A stretch of 64,000 nt of DNA from Byssochlamys sp. IMV 00236 (taxonomy: Eukaryota; Ascomycota; Eurotiomycetes; Eurotiales; Thermoascaceae): assembly GCA_001931875.2 (NCBI GenBank), contig MSJH02000810.1, positions 970,424 through 1,034,423 of the forward strand, given 5' to 3'. Both the position numbers and the translations under genes were made by a program. The notes under the pieces are model-generated. The model had not been told where the DNA came from and searched no databases. It worked only from the letters and a program-made list of their open reading frames with translations. Positions 57,559 through 64,000 of this stretch are shown here, in pieces (position 1 is the stretch's first letter; each line of letters starts with the position of its first letter).

Positions 57559-60500
57559 AAATCCTAGAAGATATTCTAATAGGCCTAGAGAGAGATTAAC
57601 CCTAAATAGAAAATAATCTATTAATAAAAAGAGACCTTCTATAGCTTTTTACTACTATCTATATTAATAAGTAATTAAGGCTTAAACTGCCTAAATTATA
57701 AAGATATAAAGCTATTATACTTAATACCTATTATTAATAATACTAGTATATAGATAAATATCTGGCTTATAATACTTTATTATTTAAGATAGAAAATAAG
57801 AAGGTTATTTATGCTATAGCCTTACTAGATAGAGAACTAGCTTAATCTTAGATTTATTAGCAAGAGGATCTTAATTTTTAGATGCTAATCTAGAATAGAT
57901 TTAAAGATTAGTTATTAGACTTACTTAATAATCTATATTATTAAAGATAGAATATAATAAATTACTTTTATACCTTAACTTAATATTTAAACTAAACTAC
58001 TAAAGCTTTTTTATATTATTTTAAATAAGCTTATATAAAGCTAAATTAAAATAAAGGATTTAATAATAATAGGATTATTTAATCTTATATTTTCTATATA
58101 AAATTATAACTTAAAGTTTAAATAGGCTTATTAAACTACTAAAACCTTCTAACTAATTTTAATTAATTAGTATCTTTAGTTATTAATTAGGAAATAAACT
58201 AAAAGAAGAATAAATTCTTAAACCTTCTTACTATACTAAATATAAATAAACTAATATAAAGTATATTAAAAGACTCTATCTTAGGATAGAAGAGAAAGGA
58301 GATTAGTAACTAGCGCGAGAGAATAAATAAATCTTAAAAAAAGAAGTTTAAATTACTAGTAAAATAGGATTAGCTTAAAAAAAAGGCCGCTGCTTTAACT
58401 ATAATAAAAGAGGTTATATATAGAGATTTAAATTATACCTAAAAAAAAAAGATTCTTTTAAAAGGAGAAAGCCTAAGATTATTATAGCCTTTTATAATAA
58501 AGGGTTTAAAATAAGTAAAGAGTTTTTATATATTTTAATATAACTCTACCTATCTAATAGTATATTTAAAAATAAGGCCTTTATTAATTTAAGTTTAGCT
58601 TAATACTATATTAGCTTAAATATAGCTATATAATATAAAATCCCCCTAGATTTCTAATAGTATATAAACTTTAAATCTATTAATAGGCATAAGATTTAAA
58701 AGTATAGATTTTTTAAAATAGAGATCTATATTATTAATTCTAAAAGAATTATAGAGAAGGCAAATATATACTTTTATATTATCTTAATACCTAAATTATC
58801 TATTATTCTTAAGAAACTATAATTATAAGCTGTTAATCTTATTATAGATTAGAAGTTAATAATTTAAAGATATTATATTCTATAATAGCTATAAATAAAA
58901 ATTAAAAATATTTAATAATTCTCTAAAATAATAAAAGAAGAGATAATTTATATACTCTATAAGAATTGAATTAACCCTATTATTCTAAAAAACCTGCCTC
59001 TAGAATATAAAAAATATATAAAGGTCTTTTTAGAAGAGGGAATAAGTATATTACCTATTAAGATAGATAAATATAAGATTAAACTCTTAGATAATATAGC
59101 GCCTTTATAAGGGAGACTTTATAACCTCTTTATTAAAGAACTTAATATTTTATATAAATATCTTAAAGATATATAATAGAAAGAATAGATATAACTATTA
59201 ATAAATCTTATAGGGGTATTTATTTTATTTATTTTTAAGGTAGATAATATACTAAGGCTCTATATTAATTATTAAGCCTTAAATAGCATTACTATAAAAA
59301 ACAGATATTCTTTACCTAAGATAGATAAAATGCTTAACTAATTAATTAGCTCTAAGATCTTTATTAAGCTTAATCTTAGAGATACCTATTATTAGATTAG
59401 AATTTATTATAGAGATAAATAAAAGATAGCCTTTTAAACTTATTATAAGTATTTTAAATATTTAATTATATTATTTAGCCTATGCAATACTTCTGCTACT
59501 TTTTAAGCCTATATTAATTAAATATTATAGGGGTTATTAAATATCTATTATATTATATATTTAAATAATATCTTAATTTTCTCTAACTCTATTAAGAAAT
59601 ATAAAAGATATATAATATAAGTCTTAAAGAAACTGTAAAAGTATAAATTATATATAAAATTATCTAAATATAAATTTTATAAGGAAAAGATTAAATTCTT
59701 TAGTTTCTTTATAGGGAAAGATAGAGTAGAGATAGATCTTAGTAGAATAGAAATTATTAAAAATTAGCTAGAGCCTAAATCCTTTAAAGAAGTTTAAGTC
59801 TTTTTAGGATTTATTAGATTTTTTAGAAGATTTATCTATAACTATTCTATAAAAACAATTCCTTTAATTAGTTTATTAAAAGAAAATATCTAGGGAAAGA
59901 AAATTAAAATATTTATTTAAACTAAAGAGGCTGCAAAAGTATTTAATAAGCTAAAGTTAGTATTTATAATTTTACTAGTGCTAAAATACTTTAATCTAAA
60001 GAAGCTAATATAACTTATAATTAATATTTTAGAATTTACCCTTATTACTATATTCCTTTAGGGAGATAGTAATAAGATAGGTCTAAATACTAATTTAAAG
60101 ATGGCTTTAAGAATTAGAACTAGAATAAGTTATAATACTATATCTAAGAACTAATACCTTATAATATATTATGCCCGGAAGTTTATTAAAATAGAGGCAT
60201 ATTATAAGGTCTATAACTAAGAATTCCTAGCTATTATTAATACTTTTAAATATTAGTATTACTATCTAAGGGTAGTAAATATCTTATATAAATATAGAGT
60301 AATTATATAAATTTATACTATTTCTTTACTATAAAGATATTAAATAATAGATAAGCTTAATAAGTAAAACTATTAGCAATATATAATTTTCAAATTAAAT
60401 ATAAGCTAGGATAGCTTAATACTATAGATGCCCTGTTTAAAAAAGCAGATTTTAAACTATTTAAATCTAAATCTTAGATAGAATTACTTCTAACTCTCTA

Positions 60501-62110
60501 GAAAAAGCTCTAGTATAAAGCTTAAGATAAGTATATATAAGAAGGCAATCTAAAGCATAAACTTATTAAAATAAGTAATATAAATAGTCTAGAATATTTA
60601 ATGCAAAAAATATTAATTATTAAAATAATTAGAGAAGAGTTTATTTAAGATATTATAACTCTTAGCCTATTCTTTATATTAAAGCAGCTTTAAGCAAGAG
60701 ATACCTTTATCTTAAAGAAAACTAGGGAATTAAAAGCATATACTTTTAGAAATAGCTTAAAGATAGTATAAAGAATAAATAATAAAAGACTATTATAGAA
60801 AAGTAGTATTATATTTATATTAAATATATTTATTATAAAATAAGAGCTCCTTTAAATATATTATAATAACCTTTATATAGAGTATTAAAATATTAAGAAG
60901 ATTAAAGAGCTGCTTTAAAAAAGATTTAACTAGCCTAAAATAATATAAGATATATAAAAGTATATATCTATATATAATATCTGCTAAAGAAACTAAACTC
61001 TATAATATAAGCTATATAAAGAGTTAAAGTCTCTGTTAATCCTAGCATAGCTATAATAAAGTATTTTAATAGATTTTATAATAGGACTGCTATTATTAAA
61101 AAAATAAAGAATTATTTATAATTTAATATTAATAATTATAAATTATTATTTAAAGATAGCGCTCTATATCTCTATCTATAAAATATTAAAGGCAGATAAG
61201 ATAGCTAACCTTATTATAGATTATATTTATAACTGCTTTAGACCTTTATAGTTAATTATATTAAATAAGAGTACGCTATTTACTAATAAATATTAAATAA
61301 AACTTTGCTATTATATTTAAATTATTAAATTTCTAAGTATTATATTTTACTCTTAGATTAATAGCTAGACTAAAAGGCAGAACTAGATATTAAAGTATTA
61401 CCTCTAGGTTTATTTAAACTATAAGTAAGATAATTAAGTATCCTTATTAATTATAGTAGAGTTTATATATAATAATTTAATCTATACCTCTATAAGTATA
61501 ACTTTCTTCTATATTATTTATAGATTTAACCCTAGGAGTTAGAATAAATATAACTTTAAGAAGTAAATAGATATACTAGTAGTTAATAATTAATTAAAGG
61601 AATTTACTAAGATTTATATTTAATTAGAAAAATCCTTTTAAAAGGCTATTATTGCGCAATAGAAATATTATAATAAAAAATATAAGCCTAAATCTTATAT
61701 AATAAGAGATTAAGTCTATCTTTTAATAAAGAACTTAAAGATAGATTAATTAATTAAGAAATTAGATATAAAATATTTAAGACCCTATAAAGTTATAGAG
61801 AGAATTAAGACTTAAGCTTATTAGCTTAAATTTCTAAAAAGCTTAGGCAGAATATATTTAATCTTTTATATCTCCTTATTAGAGCCCTATTATTAAAGAT
61901 TAAGGGCTAAATCTAAGTATTTAAACCTAATCTTAGTAGATAATAAACTAGAATAAGAGATTAAAGCTATTTTAGATAAATAGATAATATAAGAAAAGAA
62001 GCAATATTTAATTAAATAAAAAGGCTATTTAGAGTATAAAAATTTATAATAGCCTAAAGAAGATCTTAAATATATTTAAGATATATTAGCTAAATTTAAG
62101 GTAATAGTAT

Positions 62111-64000
62111 AAGCTATTAATAAGACCTCTCTAAGAAGAGCTTTAAAAAGCTCTAGAAAAAGGAATTAATAAAATTAATAAGATTTCTCTTTTTTCCTAT
62201 TAGGTTTTTAAGTTTTATTTAATTATTTTATTATTAAATTTATATTACTCTTTCTCTATTTATTTATTTATAAAGGTTTAGGAGTTTTAATAAGAATATA
62301 AGAAGCTAGTCTATTTAGAAATAAATTTATTTTAACTAGGCTATCCCTAGTAAAAACTAAAAATATAGGCCTAAGATTAATTCCCCCCTATTTATTTATT
62401 TCACTATTATAAAATCTTATTAGCATAAATTTATTCTTTTTCTTATTAGAGAAAGGAGAAATATTATAAATAATATATATAATTTCTTATATATGCTATA
62501 GATCTAATATTATTAAATAAAATAATTTAAGCAACTTTTACTAGAACTATATTATAGATTATTTATATAAAGATAGAGTTAATAAGATAGCAGATATAAG
62601 CTTATTTATATCTGCCTTAATAGGCACTTTATATAGATATATCTCTATAGAGGATTTATACTTATTATAAGCCTTCTTAAAAGACCTATAATTATCTAAG
62701 AGATAGGCCTCTTAACTAAGGCTTTATAAATAAATAAGCTTATCCTTATAAATTAATAAGATTAGAATATAGAGCTTATATTTATAACTATAGTAGTTAT
62801 ACTTAATATTAATATTAATATAGATGTATTAAAGTGCTAAATTCTTAATTAGCCCCTTTAAATAATAAAGGCATATCTTTTAAAATATTAGAAGAAATTC
62901 CTTACTTAGCCTAAAGATAGTAAGGCTATTCTCTATTATTATATTAATAATAGTAATAATAATAATTTTAACTAATATTTTAATAGCAGCTAGTTTAGTC
63001 TAAGTCTTTATATTAATAATCTCCCTATATTCTGCGCTTTATTTTTAAGGCCTTTTTATAGTATAAACAGAAGTTATTTTTAGCTTAGCTATAATAGCTA
63101 GCCTAATAATAAAATAAGTCTTTTTTTTTAATAAGCTTTTTAGCGCTATTATTAAGTTAGATAGATTTATTTATATAATAGCTAAGACTATAAAAAAAGG
63201 CTAGTTTAATAAAAATATAAATCTTCTATGCCTTAATTCTAGCGCAATATTTATCTTAGCTAATAGATTCTCTATAGGATTTAAAGTAAATAGAGATACT
63301 AACCTATTAATAGCTATAAAAGGAATAATACTTAACTAAGGAAGTAGTCTCTCTAGCGTTATAATAATAGCTAGAGTTCTTAATATCTTAACAGTAGTTA
63401 GAGGATTATAATCTAGAATTATATTAATAATTAGATCTAGCTATATCTTAGTAATAGTAACTGTTTCCTCTATAAGGAATATAGGAGGAGGAGATAGCTC
63501 CCTAGAAAGGGAGATAATTTCTTCAGGCTATTAATACTAATAAAATTAGTATATATTATATAAATCCTAAACTAAAATAATTATTTAAGAAGTCTTACTA
63601 TAATAAAGCAGTATAAAATAAATTTTAGGACCTATAGTCTAATTAGATTAGCGGATATTAATATAACTAGTTAAAATAACTTACTCCTAGAGCAAGAAGC
63701 TCTAAAAATAAATAAAAAGCAGCTAATTTTTTAAAGTTTTTTAAGCTATTATATTATTAGCATTATTATGCCTTTAAAAATATATCTAGATCTTTATTTA
63801 AATATATTTAAGATTAAGAGCTATATATAGCAGGAGGTAAGAAGATAATTATTAAGGGTTAAAATTCTAATCTTATAATATTATATAAATAATACTTCTA
63901 GCTTATATAATTTCTTAACTCTTTATTATAAAGGCAGTAAGAAGCTCCTTTATTTATTATATTATAAACCTTTATAAAGCTATACTTTATATTTAATATA
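62111..64000. other. AT-rich RIP-type sequence, identity not resolved
   Basis: After the chromodomain remnant the sequence stays extremely AT-rich with no open frame of 60 codons. I could not find the 3' LTR expected from copies 1 and 2. Short less-degraded pieces (63340-63540) may belong to another repeat, but no protein motif could be read. Confidence 0.5.

Larger units (their letters stand above)
56534..62110 (+). mobile_element. RIP-degraded Ty3/Gypsy chromovirus (LTR, gag, pol, chromodomain)
   Basis: No open frame survives, but in-frame remnants appear in the right order on the plus strand. A CCHC zinc knuckle with changed Cys/Gly/His positions lies at about 58386-58430, protease-like sequence at about 58500-58850, and reverse transcriptase at about 59060-59580 (LNLRDTYY, CNTSATF, and YLNN where YxDD is expected). 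RNase H follows at about 59980-60330, integrase at about 60840-61700 (zinc region, then a YRFNPRS-like block near 61525) and a chromodomain at about 61940-62080 (AILD, then KGYLEYKN-like). This order with a terminal chromodomain defines chromoviruses. Dense stops and TpA richness indicate RIP. The 5' LTR is 56534-56964; no 3' LTR was recognised. A solo LTR interrupts it at 57122-57553. Confidence 0.85.

Overview
The window looks like a chromosome segment of a filamentous ascomycete, most likely a eurotiomycete of the Aspergillus/Penicillium kind. The reasons are short GT-AG introns (mostly 46-125 nt) with CTRAC-type branch points, dense genes on both strands, protein sequences that read like Aspergillus orthologues (fumarase, GNA1, UBC13, eS30, eL24), and an AT-rich block whose C-to-T/G-to-A changes look like repeat-induced point mutation (RIP). 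The organism call rests on memory of these families, not on a search.

Layout. 1-363: 5' part of an aspartate aminotransferase gene (minus). 3.3-8.8 kb: an HSL-type alpha/beta hydrolase, mitochondrial fumarase and glucosamine-6-phosphate N-acetyltransferase (all plus). 10.0-12.4 kb: ribosomal proteins eS30 and eL24 (minus). 12.8-16.0 kb: two unrecognised minus-strand genes, one ending in a dense cysteine cluster and one with an arginine-rich segment. 18.1-24.0 kb: UBC13 (minus) divergent from a large intronless SEA-complex gene (MTC5/WDR59 type). 24.6-29.1 kb: a membrane-anchored hotdog-fold thioesterase-like gene, the proteasomal deubiquitinase UBP6, and, divergent from it, the Arp2/3 subunit ARPC4. 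30.4-33.3 kb: an 890-residue RRM-type protein. 34.2-39.4 kb: TYW3 (wybutosine synthesis) divergent from a DUF2461-family gene with three greatly enlarged introns. 39.4-51.9 kb: about 12.5 kb with no recognisable gene; it holds a TA-flanked pogo-like MITE, microsatellites, and at its right end a pyrimidine-rich leader. 51.9-53.5 kb: a small proline-rich Zn(II)2Cys6 transcription factor. 53.5-56.3 kb: non-coding, with a 98-bp-period repeat near its end. 56.3-64.0 kb: AT-rich DNA with no open frame of 60 codons, containing a RIP-ruined Ty3/Gypsy chromovirus whose 5' end is split by a much cleaner solo LTR of the same family.

Most recognisable genes are single-copy housekeeping functions (respiration, chitin precursor synthesis, translation, ubiquitin signalling, TORC1 regulation, actin nucleation, tRNA modification). 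I see no operon-like logic and no secondary-metabolite cluster. The most informative parts are the nested retroelement with its direct evidence of insertion order, the MITE, the expanded DUF2461 introns, the long gene-poor stretch and the two unassigned minus-strand genes at 12.8-16.0 kb.
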